Positions 46,326-54,571 of a stretch of 64,000 bases of DNA are shown one piece after another (within the stretch, counting starts at the first letter, position 1; each line of letters opens with the position of its first letter). The stretch covers positions 6,510,001 through 6,574,000 of the forward strand of contig NZ_CP065997.1 in assembly GCF_016127315.1 (NCBI RefSeq), written 5' to 3'. The notes beneath the pieces are model-generated. The model made no database searches, was not told where the DNA came from, and saw nothing but the letters and a program-made list of their open reading frames with translations. The position numbers and the translations under genes are program-made. The DNA comes from Achromobacter deleyi (GTDB lineage: Bacteria > Pseudomonadota > Gammaproteobacteria > Burkholderiales > Burkholderiaceae_B).

Positions 46326-46410
46326 GCCCAGGTGGCGGAATTGGTAGACGCGCATGGTTCAGGTCCATGTGCCGCAAGGTGTGGAGGTTCGAGTCCTCTC
46401 CTGGGCACCA
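46326..46410 (+). tRNA. tRNA-Leu (anticodon CAG), copy 2
   Basis: 85 bases, identical over its full length, CCA included, to copy 1 about 1.2 kb upstream. The identity ends within a few bases on both sides and promoter and terminator sequences differ, so the copies are old relative to their flanks or kept identical by gene conversion. Confidence 0.97.
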
Positions 46411-46448
46411 ATTATTACATCACGAGGTACCTGTCGTGATGCGCCAAG

Positions 46449-46484
46449 AAAAACCCCGTTCGCGAAAGCGTCCGGGGTTTTTTC
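46449..46484 (+). terminator. Rho-independent terminator after tRNA-Leu copy 2
   Basis: An outer stem AAACCCCG / CGGGGTTT with an inner CGC-GAAA-GCG hairpin, followed by a T-rich run. Confidence 0.88.
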
Positions 46485-46560
46485 TTTTCCGGTCGGACTA
46501 TCCGCGTGGCCGACGACGGCGTAGAACCCATGCCGCCGCGCCAGGCAATTCGCTCCGCCC

Positions 46561-46614
46561 CGCTACGCCTCACCCCGCTACGCCTCACCCCGCTACGCCT
46601 CACCCCGCTACGCC
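46561..46614. repeat. 15-bp tandem repeat
   Basis: Unit CGCTACGCCTCACCC occurs three times exactly (46561-46605) followed by nine bases of a fourth copy. It lies in the 255-base gap between the second tRNA-Leu and the GNAT gene. The frame on the minus strand would read a repeated GVRRS, but I see no gene. Confidence 0.9.
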
Positions 46615-46665
46615 CAGCCGGCCACGGCAGGCCGGCCATGACAGCCGGCCGATCGTTCGCGGCGC

Positions 46666-47106
46666 CTAGGCAAGCACCCGCGTCATCACGACGTGCGCGA
46701 TGCCGGCCTCCATGAACTCCTCGCCTTCGACCTGGAAACCATGGGCCTCGTAGAAGCCCTTGGCGTGGGTCTGCGCGTGCAGCACCAGCATGCGGTGGCC
46801 GTCGCCGTGGCCCTGGCCGATCAGGGCGTCGAGCAACTGGCCGCCCACGCCCAGGCCGCGTGCGCGCTTGTGCACGGCCATGCGACCGATGTGGCCGTCG
46901 GGCAGCAGGCGGCCGGTGCCCAGCGGCGTGCCGTCGGCGGCGTAGGCCACGGCATGCACCGAGACCGCGTCGTCGTCGTCCATCTCGACCTCGGGCGGCA
47001 CCTTCTGCTCGACCACGAACACGTCGTAGCGCACCGATGACGCGTCGTCGCGCAGGCGGTCCCAGGTTCCCAGAGTGATGCGTACCGCCGGTTTATCGCT
47101 AGCCAT
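46666..47106 (-). CDS. GNAT-family N-acetyltransferase
   Basis: A 146-residue acetyltransferase of the ElaA/YjcF type. Features are VRYDVFVVEQKVPPEVEMD near the start, the acetyl-CoA loop HIGRMAVHKRARGLGVGGQLL and the C-terminal AKGFYEAHGFQVEGEEF. I start at the ATG at 47106; the frame is open 38 codons upstream without coding character. The substrate is not known. Confidence 0.88.
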   Translation of the reverse strand: MASDKPAVRITLGTWDRLRDDASSVRYDVFVVEQKVPPEVEMDDDDAVSVHAVAYAADGTPLGTGRLLPDGHIGRMAVHKRARGLGVGGQLLDALIGQGHGDGHRMLVLHAQTHAKGFYEAHGFQVEGEEFMEAGIAHVVMTRVLA

Positions 47107-47225
47107 TTGTTTTCCTTCGCGTCGCCGCTGAATATGAATCCTTTGCCGGCATTTTCGCAGGGATGGCGCATTGGCGAAACAGGCGTACCATCGCGGCTGG
47201 CCCATTCCCGCAGCTGACATCCATC

Positions 47226-48134
47226 ATGCCGCAAGCCGCAACGCCCGCCTGGTTGAGATTCGCGCCCGCGCTTTTCCTGCTGCTGTGGTCCAGCGGCTTC
47301 GTCGTGCTGAAAGTGGGCCTGGCCTATGCCGACCCGATGACGTTCCTGGCGTTGCGCTATGCCTGTGTGGTGGCGCTGCTGGCGCCATTCCTGCTGGCGC
47401 TGCGGCCGCCTCTGCCCAAAGGCGCCCGCGCCTGGGGCCACCTGGCCATGGTCGGCCTGCTGCTGCAGGCGGGCTACTTCTGCTTCACCTACCTGTCGCT
47501 CAAGCAAGGCATGTCCGCCGGCGGACTGGCGTTGATCACATCGCTGCAGCCCATCCTGATCGGACTGCTGGCGCCGGTGATCGCGCACGAACGCGTCGAC
47601 GCGCGGCGCTGGGCCGGGTTGGGACTGGGCGTCTCCGGCGCGGCGCTGGTCATCATCGCCAAGGCCTCGGTCGACCTGGCCTCGACGCTCGGCCTGGCGT
47701 TCGCGGTGGCCGCCCTGCTCTGCATCACCAGCGGCACGCTGTATGAAAAGCGCTTCGGCGTGCAGACCCACCCCGTCACGTCCAACACGGTGCAATACGC
47801 CGTGGGCCTCGCGGTCACGGCGCCGCTGGCCTTCTGGCTGGAGCCGATGCGCATCGACTGGACCGCGCCGTTGCTGGGTTCGCTGGCCTATCTGGTGGTG
47901 GGCAATTCGCTGGTCGCGATCTCGCTGCTGCTGGCCATGCTGCGCCACGGCGAGGCATCGCGCGTGTCGGCGCTGTTCTTCCTGGTGCCGCCATCGACCG
48001 CCGTCATCGCGCTGCTGGTGCTGGACGAGCCGATCCCGCCGCTGGCCTGGCCCGGCATGGCGCTGGCGGCGCTCGGCATCCTGCTGGTGACACGCTCGGC
48101 GCGCACGCCCGCACCGGCGCGGCAAGTAGAATGA
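47226..48134 (+). CDS. EamA-family (DMT) transporter
   Basis: Drug/metabolite transporter with two EamA repeats and about ten membrane helices, 302 residues. LFLLLWSSGFVVLKVGLAYA at the N-terminus and LVVGNSLVAISLLLAMLRHG in the second repeat are typical. The ATG at 47226 gives the full first helix; the frame is open 21 codons more upstream. It is divergent from the GNAT gene. Substrates of this family range from amino acids to drugs and cannot be predicted. Confidence 0.87.
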   Translation: MPQAATPAWLRFAPALFLLLWSSGFVVLKVGLAYADPMTFLALRYACVVALLAPFLLALRPPLPKGARAWGHLAMVGLLLQAGYFCFTYLSLKQGMSAGGLALITSLQPILIGLLAPVIAHERVDARRWAGLGLGVSGAALVIIAKASVDLASTLGLAFAVAALLCITSGTLYEKRFGVQTHPVTSNTVQYAVGLAVTAPLAFWLEPMRIDWTAPLLGSLAYLVVGNSLVAISLLLAMLRHGEASRVSALFFLVPPSTAVIALLVLDEPIPPLAWPGMALAALGILLVTRSARTPAPARQVE

Positions 48135-48165
48135 GCGCCCTTTCGCGTCCATTTCTCCCGCCGCC

Positions 48166-49110
48166 ATGAATGCCGTCATCACCGCCGCCCTGCCGGTCTT
48201 CGCGCTGATCCTGACCGGATGGCTGGCGGCGCGGTGGCGCATTCTGGGGCCGGCCGCCACCGATGCCCTGAACCGCTACGTGGTCTACCTGTCGCTGCCG
48301 GCGCTGCTGTTTCGCGCCATGACGCAGGTGGATTTGGCACACATGGCGCACTGGGGCTTCGTCGGCGCGTTCGCCGGCGGCATCGCCGTCACCTTCGCGC
48401 TGTCGTTCCTGCCGCGCAAGCGCGGCCCGCGCGGGCTGACGGACCGCAGCATCGAGGGGCTGGCGGCGGCCTACGCCAATGCCGGCTACATGGGCATCCC
48501 GCTGTGCCTGGCGCTATTCGGCGCCGAAAGCCTGGCGCCGGCGGCCTTCACCACGCTGATGACGGCAAGCGTGCTGTTCGGCTTCGCCATCGCCCTGATC
48601 GAATTCGACCGCCAGCAGGCGCCCGGCCTGGGCGCCACGCTGGTCAAGGTCGGCCGCGCGCTGATGCGCAATCCGCTGCTGGCCGCGCCGGTGCTGGGCC
48701 TGGCGTGGGCCGGCACCGGACTGGCGCTGCCCGAGGGGCTGGATCGCTACGTGTCGTTGCTGGGCGCCTCCGCCAGCCCTTGCGCGCTGGTCACCATCGG
48801 CCTGTTCCTGGCACAGACCGAGACCGCCAGCCCGGGGCCGGGCGTGCTGCGGCTGGTGGTCGGCAAGCTGCTGCTGCAGCCGGCCGTGACCGCGCTGCTG
48901 GCGTTCCAGGTGTTTTCCATGCCGCCGTTGTGGGCCTGGACCGCGGTGCTGATGAGCGCCCTGCCGATCGGCACCGGCCCCTTCATGCTGGCCCAGATGT
49001 ACGGCCGCGATGCCCGCGTCACCTCGCGCGCCATCCTGGTGTCCACGGTGCTGTCCGTCCTGACCGTGAGCCTGCTGGTCGCCTGGATCAGCGCGCACCC
49101 GATCTCCTGA
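48166..49110 (+). CDS. AEC-family (auxin efflux carrier-like) transporter
   Basis: A 314-residue membrane protein with about ten helices. Family hallmarks are NRYVVYLSLPALLFRAM in helix 2, YANAGYMGIPLCLALFG in helix 4 and SALPIGTGPFMLAQMYG in the second half. Bacterial members export malonate, malate or other small acids. It begins 31 bases after the EamA stop, so the pair may be co-transcribed. Confidence 0.88.
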   Translation: MNAVITAALPVFALILTGWLAARWRILGPAATDALNRYVVYLSLPALLFRAMTQVDLAHMAHWGFVGAFAGGIAVTFALSFLPRKRGPRGLTDRSIEGLAAAYANAGYMGIPLCLALFGAESLAPAAFTTLMTASVLFGFAIALIEFDRQQAPGLGATLVKVGRALMRNPLLAAPVLGLAWAGTGLALPEGLDRYVSLLGASASPCALVTIGLFLAQTETASPGPGVLRLVVGKLLLQPAVTALLAFQVFSMPPLWAWTAVLMSALPIGTGPFMLAQMYGRDARVTSRAILVSTVLSVLTVSLLVAWISAHPIS

Positions 49111-49129
49111 TCCGCCTGTTCTTACATAA

Positions 49130-49143
49130 TTTATAGTTATAAA
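49130..49143. promoter_or_regulatory. AT-rich palindrome upstream of the YeeE-type gene
   Basis: TTTATA-GT-TATAAA, a perfect 6-2-6 inverted repeat in an AT-rich island about 120 bases before the yeeE start. It could be an operator for a sulfur-responsive regulator or part of the promoter (TATAGT and TATAAA are possible -10 boxes). No regulator gene is adjacent. Confidence 0.45.
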
Positions 49144-49260
49144 AGAAGCACGAATAGATGCTTTGAGAAATGATTCACCGGCTTTAGACTTTTATCCACG
49201 ATGACGGGTGCGACTACGCGCCCGTTTGCTTTTCCCTTATCGAATTCCCGGGACTCTCCC

Positions 49261-50484
49261 ATGAGCGCCAACACTTCCGCCCTGCCCCTGCCTTCGGCGC
49301 TGCCGCCCATCCAGATCAACCGCAAGCCGCTCTGGATCGCGCTGCTGCTGGTGCTGGCCGGCGCCCTGTACCTGAACCAGACCGTCAGCTGGCGCCAGGG
49401 CGCGCTGTGGATCGTCGGCGCGCTGCTGGGCGTGGCGCTGTACCACGCGTCGTTCGGCTTCACCCAGGCCTGGCGCGTGTTCGTGTCGGACCGCCGCGGC
49501 GCCGGCCTGCGCGCGCAGATGTTCATGCTGGCCATCGGCGTGCTGCTGTTCTTCCCGTTCCTGGCGCAAGGCTCGCTGTTCGGCCAGCCGGTCAACGGCC
49601 TGGTCTCGCCCCCGGGCGTATCGGTGCTGCTGGGCGCGTTCCTGTTCGGCATCGGCATGCAACTGGGCGGCGGCTGCGCCTCGGGCACGCTGTTCGCCGT
49701 GGGCGGCGGCAATACCCGCATGCTGGTCACGCTGCTGTTCTTCATCATCGGCTCGGTCATCGCCACCGCCAACTTCGGCTGGTGGTCGACCCTGCCCGCG
49801 TTGGCGCCGACCTCGCTCATCAAGACCTGGGGCCTGGCGCCCGCCATCATCGCCAACCTGGCGGTGTTCGCGCTGATCGCCTGGATCGCCACCGTGCTGG
49901 AAAAGCGCCGCCACGGCCACGTGATCTCGTTCGCCTCGCGCACCGCCCGCCCGGCCTCGCTGCTGCAGGGCCCGTGGCCGCTGATCTGGGGCGGCGTGGC
50001 GCTGGTGGTGCTGAACTTCGCCACGCTGGCGCTGGCCGGCCGGCCCTGGGGCATCACCTCGGCGTTCGCGCTGTGGGGCGCCAAGGCGCTGGACGCGATG
50101 GGCGGCGACGTGGCCACCTGGGCCTACTGGAGCAAGCAGGCCGCGCTGGGCGCGCCACTGCGCCAGGACGTGACCACGGTGATGGACATCGGCCTGATGC
50201 TGGGCGCGCTGGCCGCGGCCAGCGCCGCCGGCAAGTTCGCGCCGGTCTGGAAGGTGCCCGCGCGCTCGCTGGCCGGCGCGGTCATCGGCGGCCTGCTGCT
50301 GGGCTACGGCGCGCGCCTGGCCTTCGGCTGCAACATCGGCGCCTACTTCAGCGGCATCCTGTCGGGCAGCCTGCATGCCTGGCTGTGGCTGCCGGCGGCG
50401 TTTGCCGGCAGCGCCCTGGGCGTGCGCCTGCGTCCGCTGTTCGGCCTGGCGGTCGAAAAGACCCCCGCGGCATCCAGCTGCTGA
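49261..50484 (+). CDS. YeeE/YedE-family (TsuA-like) sulfur-compound transporter
   Basis: Membrane protein of 407 residues with about ten helices in two repeats. Conserved cysteines lie in GIGMQLGGGCASGTLFAVGG and in LAFGCNIGAYFSGILSG, the two motifs that pass thiosulfate in TsuA. Family members take up thiosulfate or persulfide-type sulfur. The start is the ATG at 49261; the frame is open 20 codons upstream. No TusA-type or rhodanese gene is beside it. egtD-egtB, which need sulfur, are 4 kb downstream, but a link is speculative. Confidence 0.9.
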   Translation: MSANTSALPLPSALPPIQINRKPLWIALLLVLAGALYLNQTVSWRQGALWIVGALLGVALYHASFGFTQAWRVFVSDRRGAGLRAQMFMLAIGVLLFFPFLAQGSLFGQPVNGLVSPPGVSVLLGAFLFGIGMQLGGGCASGTLFAVGGGNTRMLVTLLFFIIGSVIATANFGWWSTLPALAPTSLIKTWGLAPAIIANLAVFALIAWIATVLEKRRHGHVISFASRTARPASLLQGPWPLIWGGVALVVLNFATLALAGRPWGITSAFALWGAKALDAMGGDVATWAYWSKQAALGAPLRQDVTTVMDIGLMLGALAAASAAGKFAPVWKVPARSLAGAVIGGLLLGYGARLAFGCNIGAYFSGILSGSLHAWLWLPAAFAGSALGVRLRPLFGLAVEKTPAASSC

Positions 50485-50504
50485 GAAACACTGTTCCAGC
50501 AACG

Positions 50505-50527
50505 GCCCCCTGCCAGGGGGCTTTTTT
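50505..50527 (+). terminator. Rho-independent terminator after the YeeE gene
   Basis: Stem GCCCCC / GGGGGC with a 5-base loop, followed by six T; 20 bases after the stop codon. Confidence 0.88.
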
Positions 50528-50672
50528 ACGTCCGTGCCCCGCAGCGCCAGCATTGGCGCCGTTTCCGAGACGACGGACCGGTCCGAGTCGCCGCCTCGCC
50601 GCGCCGCTCGTTTACCGATTTTACAGCCGCCCTGGTGTATGGTTGCTGCATTCCGCAATACGGAGATGGACC

Positions 50673-52343
50673 ATGCAATGGATCGCCGGCCGCTTCACGG
50701 CCTTTATCTTGACCCTGGTGGCCGCCGTCGCGACCACCATCCTGGTGTTCACGGACTCGTACTGGTGGCTGTGGGCCGCCGTGCCGCTGGTGCTGCTCGG
50801 CCTGCTGGGCGTGTACGACCTGATCCAGACGCGCCACGCCATCCGCCGCAACTATCCGGTGCTGGGCAACCTGCGCTTTCTGTTCGAATTCATCCGCCCC
50901 GAGATCCGCCAGTACTTCCTGGAAGACGACACGCAAGCCTCGCCGTTCTCGCGCGCGCAGCGCTCGATCGTGTACCAGCGCGCCAAGCGCGAGATCGACA
51001 AGCGCCCCTTCGGCACCCAGGAAGACGTCTACGGCGACCGCTACGAATGGATCAACCATTCGATGTCGCCCACCCACATCGGCGACACCGACTTTCGCGT
51101 GGCGGTCGGCGGCCCCGACTGTACCCAGCCGTATTCGATGTCGGCCTTCAACGTCTCGGCCATGAGTTTCGGCGCCCTGTCGGCCAACGCCGTGCTGGCG
51201 CTGAACGAAGGCGCGCGCCAGGGCAACTTCGCGCATGACACCGGCGAAGGCGGCATCAGCCGCTACCATCGCCAGCCGGGCGGCAGCCTGGTGTGGAACA
51301 TCGGCTCGGGCTACTTCGGCTGCCGCGACGAGCACGGCGCCTTCTCCGAGGAAGCCTTCGTCAAGAACGCCTGTACGCCGCAGGTGAAGATGATCGAGAT
51401 CAAGCTGTCGCAGGGCGCCAAGCCGGGCCACGGCGGCATCCTGCCGGCCGGCAAGGTCACGCCCGAGATCGCCGAGGCGCGCGGCGTGGCCGCCTGGCAG
51501 GACTGCAACTCGCCCGCCAGCCACTCGGCCTTCGATACGCCCATCGGCCTGATGAAGTTCGTCGCCCGACTGCGCGAGCTGTCCGGCGGCAAGCCGGTCG
51601 GCTTCAAGTTCTGCGTCGGCCACCCGTGGGAATGGTTCGCCATCGTCAAGGCCATGCTCGAGACCGGCATCACGCCCGACTTCATCGTGGTCGATGGCGC
51701 CGAGGGCGGCACCGGAGCCGCGCCGGTCGAATTCGTCGACCACGTCGGCACGCCGCTGCGCGAGGCGCTACGCCTGGTGCACAACACGCTGATCGGCGTG
51801 AACCTGCGCGACCGCATCAAGCTGGGCGCCTCGGGCAAGATCATCACCGCGTTCGACATGGCGCGCGTCATGGCCATGGGCGCGGACTGGTGCAACGCGG
51901 CGCGCGGCTTCATGTTCGCCATCGGCTGCATCCAGGCCCAGGCCTGCCATACCGGCAAATGCCCCACCGGCGTCACGACCCAGGATCCGCTGCGCCAGCG
52001 CGCCCTGGTGGTGCCGGACAAGGCCCAGCGCGTCGCCAACTTCCACAAGAACACGCTGCACGCGCTGGCCGAGCTGCTGGCCGCCGCCGGCCTGACGCAT
52101 CCGAACCAGCTGCGCCCGCACCATATCGCGCGCCGCATTTCGTCCAGCGAGATACGGCTGCTGTCGGCGCTGTTCCCGGAACTGGCGCCGGGCGAACTGC
52201 TGCGCGGCGAATTCCGCCACCAGGTGTTCCGCACCGGCTGGTCGATGGCGCGCGCCGACTCGTTCCAGCCGACCCACGACATCAGCACCGCGCTGGCGCA
52301 GGAATACGTCATGGCGCATCCGCCCCAGGGCGCGCCAGCCTGA
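50673..52343 (+). CDS. FMN-binding glutamate-synthase-like protein with N-terminal membrane anchor
   Basis: A 556-residue protein of the GltS FMN-domain family. Residues 7-50 form one or two membrane helices, absent from ordinary GltB. The flavin/glutamate-synthase core follows, with GEGGISRYHRQPGG, LSQGAKPGHGGILPAGKVT and VVDGAEGGTGAAP. The cysteines of CIQAQACHTGKC keep the C-x5-C-x4-C spacing of the 3Fe-4S cluster. The glutaminase domain and GltD partner are missing, so the reaction is unknown. The ATG at 50673 has GGAG upstream. Confidence 0.88.
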   Translation: MQWIAGRFTAFILTLVAAVATTILVFTDSYWWLWAAVPLVLLGLLGVYDLIQTRHAIRRNYPVLGNLRFLFEFIRPEIRQYFLEDDTQASPFSRAQRSIVYQRAKREIDKRPFGTQEDVYGDRYEWINHSMSPTHIGDTDFRVAVGGPDCTQPYSMSAFNVSAMSFGALSANAVLALNEGARQGNFAHDTGEGGISRYHRQPGGSLVWNIGSGYFGCRDEHGAFSEEAFVKNACTPQVKMIEIKLSQGAKPGHGGILPAGKVTPEIAEARGVAAWQDCNSPASHSAFDTPIGLMKFVARLRELSGGKPVGFKFCVGHPWEWFAIVKAMLETGITPDFIVVDGAEGGTGAAPVEFVDHVGTPLREALRLVHNTLIGVNLRDRIKLGASGKIITAFDMARVMAMGADWCNAARGFMFAIGCIQAQACHTGKCPTGVTTQDPLRQRALVVPDKAQRVANFHKNTLHALAELLAAAGLTHPNQLRPHHIARRISSSEIRLLSALFPELAPGELLRGEFRHQVFRTGWSMARADSFQPTHDISTALAQEYVMAHPPQGAPA

Positions 52344-52380
52344 GCGCGGGACGGGCCGCCGCGGCACTCGCCGCCGCGGC

Positions 52381-53850
52381 CTACAGCCAGCGCTCGAACA
52401 TGCGCGAGAAGAACTCCATGAAGCGATCATCCACGCCCCGGGCCCGCCAGGCCTCGGGCGTGATGCGCACCGACTCGCTCACGTCGCGCTGGAACAGCGC
52501 TTCCATGTCGGCCGCGAACTCCGGCCCCAGCACCACCGCGTTGACCTCGTAGTTCAAGGCGAAGCTGCGCCAGTCCATGTTGCTTGATCCCACGGTGGAC
52601 CAGACGCCGTCGACCACCGCGGTCTTGGCGTGCAGCAGCGCGTCGCGCCGCTCATAGATCTTCACGCCCGCCTTGAGCAGCTTGCCGTAATGGGAGCGGC
52701 CGGCATTGAACACCAGCGAGGAATCACTGAAGCCCGGCAGCACCAGCACCACGTCCACGCCGCGCTGCGCGGCCGCGGCCAGCACGTCGACGAAGGCCGG
52801 GTCCGGCACGAAGTACGCCATGGTGATGTGGATGGAACGCTGCGCGCTCTCGAACGCGGACATCAGCGTCAGGTAGACGGTGTAGCCGTCGCTGCGATCG
52901 GGCTGGTTGGCCAGGATCCGCACCCGCGTCGGCCCGGTGGCCGGCGCGATAGCTGTGCCGCCGCCGCGCAGGGCCTCCTTGGCCTGCGATTGCCAGCCGT
53001 CCTGGATCACGGCTTCGAGCTGGGCCACCGCCGGCCCCTCGATGCGCAAGTGCGTATCGCGCCAGGGCGCGGCCTGGGCGTCGGTCCGCTTGGCGTCGGG
53101 CCCGCTGCCCACGCCGCCCGACGCGCCGCTGCCGCCGGCGGGCGATGAAGCGTATACCGCGCTGACATTGATGCCGCCCAGATAGCCCACCTTGCCATCC
53201 ACCACCAGGACCTTGCGATGGTTGCGCTGGTTCGGCGACCAGCCGGCGCGGCTGCCGCTGACGGGACTGACCGGGTTGAAGACCGCGACCTGCACGCCTG
53301 CGTCGCGCAGGCGCTGGAACAGCGCGTCGGGCGTATTGATCGTGCCAACCGCATCGACCATCAACGCGACGTCGGCGCCGCGGTTGCGCGCGGCGATCAG
53401 GGCCTCGGCGAAGCGCGCCCCCTCCTCGTCATCGTCGAAGATGTAGGTTTCCATGTGCACGTAGCGCCGCGCCTGCGCGATCGAGCGCAGCATGGCCTGG
53501 TAGGTGCCCGGCCCATCGGCCAGCAGGCGCACGCGGTTGCCGGCCACCAGCGGCGCGCCGCTGACCGCTTCCTCGACGGCCAGGTGGCGCGCCAGGAAAT
53601 CATCCTTGGCATTGCGGGGATCCGCCGCGATGTCGTGGCCGCGGCGGTAACTGTCCTGCGCGCTGTCGGCGGACAGGCCGGCCTGCGCTTTGCGGGCGGC
53701 GCGTTCCTGCGCATCGGGCACGCTGGCGCAGGCGGCCAGCAGGGCCGCGCAGCAGGCCAGCACGGCCGCGCGCGCCCAGCGTCGCCATGCGATCGCCCCC
53801 GGCGCCGCCGGCGCGGGCCTGACCGGCGACGGGGCCGCAGGCGGCCTCAT
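52381..53850 (-). CDS. Phospholipase D / cardiolipin synthase-like lipoprotein
   Basis: A 489-residue PLD-superfamily protein with two HKD motifs: His211 in NHRKVLVVDG and His407 in LHAKTAVVDG. The N-terminus is a lipoprotein-type signal (LAAC, Cys41) in place of the two membrane helices of ClsA. This resembles ClsC/YmdC-type enzymes, which transfer phosphatidyl groups to make cardiolipin. A Gly/Ser-rich insert (about residues 234-255) lies after the first motif. It begins 11 bases after the DUF883 stop. Confidence 0.88.
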   Translation of the reverse strand: MRPPAAPSPVRPAPAAPGAIAWRRWARAAVLACCAALLAACASVPDAQERAARKAQAGLSADSAQDSYRRGHDIAADPRNAKDDFLARHLAVEEAVSGAPLVAGNRVRLLADGPGTYQAMLRSIAQARRYVHMETYIFDDDEEGARFAEALIAARNRGADVALMVDAVGTINTPDALFQRLRDAGVQVAVFNPVSPVSGSRAGWSPNQRNHRKVLVVDGKVGYLGGINVSAVYASSPAGGSGASGGVGSGPDAKRTDAQAAPWRDTHLRIEGPAVAQLEAVIQDGWQSQAKEALRGGGTAIAPATGPTRVRILANQPDRSDGYTVYLTLMSAFESAQRSIHITMAYFVPDPAFVDVLAAAAQRGVDVVLVLPGFSDSSLVFNAGRSHYGKLLKAGVKIYERRDALLHAKTAVVDGVWSTVGSSNMDWRSFALNYEVNAVVLGPEFAADMEALFQRDVSESVRITPEAWRARGVDDRFMEFFSRMFERWL

Positions 53851-53861
53851 GGCGGAGGGAC

Positions 53862-54194
53862 TCAGCGCCGGTTGGCCAGCAGGCAGCAGCCCAGCAGCAC
53901 GCCCACCAGCGTCGCCACGCCCACCGATTTCCAGGCGTGCTCGTGGACGTATTCATCGGCATAGGCCTTGGCGCGACGAGCCCGCTCGCGCGCCACGCCC
54001 TCCCAGTCGCCCGCGGATTCGCGCGCCTCGGCCAGCTGGCGCGTCAGGCGCGCGCGCGCCGCCTCGATCTCAGAGCCGGTGTATGAGGCGGTCGAACGCA
54101 GCAGGTCTTCCGTACCGGCAAGCAACTCATGCAGGCTGTCGCTCACGCGGTCGCGGTGCAGGGCCATTTCGGCGCGTTGGTGCTTTCGATTCAT
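53862..54194 (-). CDS. DUF883 family membrane-anchored protein (ElaB/YqjD-like)
   Basis: A 110-residue protein. A helical, Arg/Glu/Ala-rich body (residues 10-85) is followed by one C-terminal membrane helix, KSVGVATLVGVLLGCCLLA, as in ElaB and YqjD, which bind ribosomes at the membrane in stationary phase. AAGGAG is placed 7 bases before the ATG at 54194. It heads a two-gene unit with the phospholipase D gene. Confidence 0.87.
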   Translation of the reverse strand: MNRKHQRAEMALHRDRVSDSLHELLAGTEDLLRSTASYTGSEIEAARARLTRQLAEARESAGDWEGVARERARRAKAYADEYVHEHAWKSVGVATLVGVLLGCCLLANRR

Positions 54195-54571
54195 AGTCGC
54201 TCCTTGTCGCTTGTTGCTCGTGGGGGGGCCTCCCGGCTTGCCGCCTGCCCGGCGCGACGCCGGGCCGCGCCAGGCGCGGGGCAGACTGGCCCCGCTAGGC
54301 CGTGGACACATTGTGGCCATTCCCGCCGCGCCGCGCCCGAGCTTTCGCAACCAGCCGTTAACCGATATTTCAGTGGCGCGGCGCTTGCTGAGGGCTGTCG
54401 GCACGGTGACGGCCAGACGTACCGTCCCCCTGCGCGGATGGCGCTTTCGCCCCGCCAATTTGGTAAAAGTCCATTGCATTTCAGTGGCTTAACTTGACAC
54501 CGGAACCCCTCTGGCGGCCACAATGTATTTTTTGCAATGCGCTTCATCAGCCTCAAAAAGGAACTGAACGC
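54195..54571. other. Intergenic region between DUF883 and egtD
   Basis: A 377-base gap between divergent genes. The left part is GC-rich with a palindromic CCCGGCGCGACGCCGGG at about 54248. The right part is AT-richer. A TTGACA at 54494 is a possible -35 for egtD, but the best -10 (CACAAT) is 19 bases away, so this is weak. An 11-base direct repeat ATTTCAGTGGC occurs at 54366 and 54478. No gene is seen. Confidence 0.5.

Noticed and set aside
46130..46411. 93-codon leftward frame across tRNA-Leu copy 2
   Set aside because: It is antisense to the tRNA and shares its first residues with the equivalent frame across copy 1, which only reflects the tRNA duplication.
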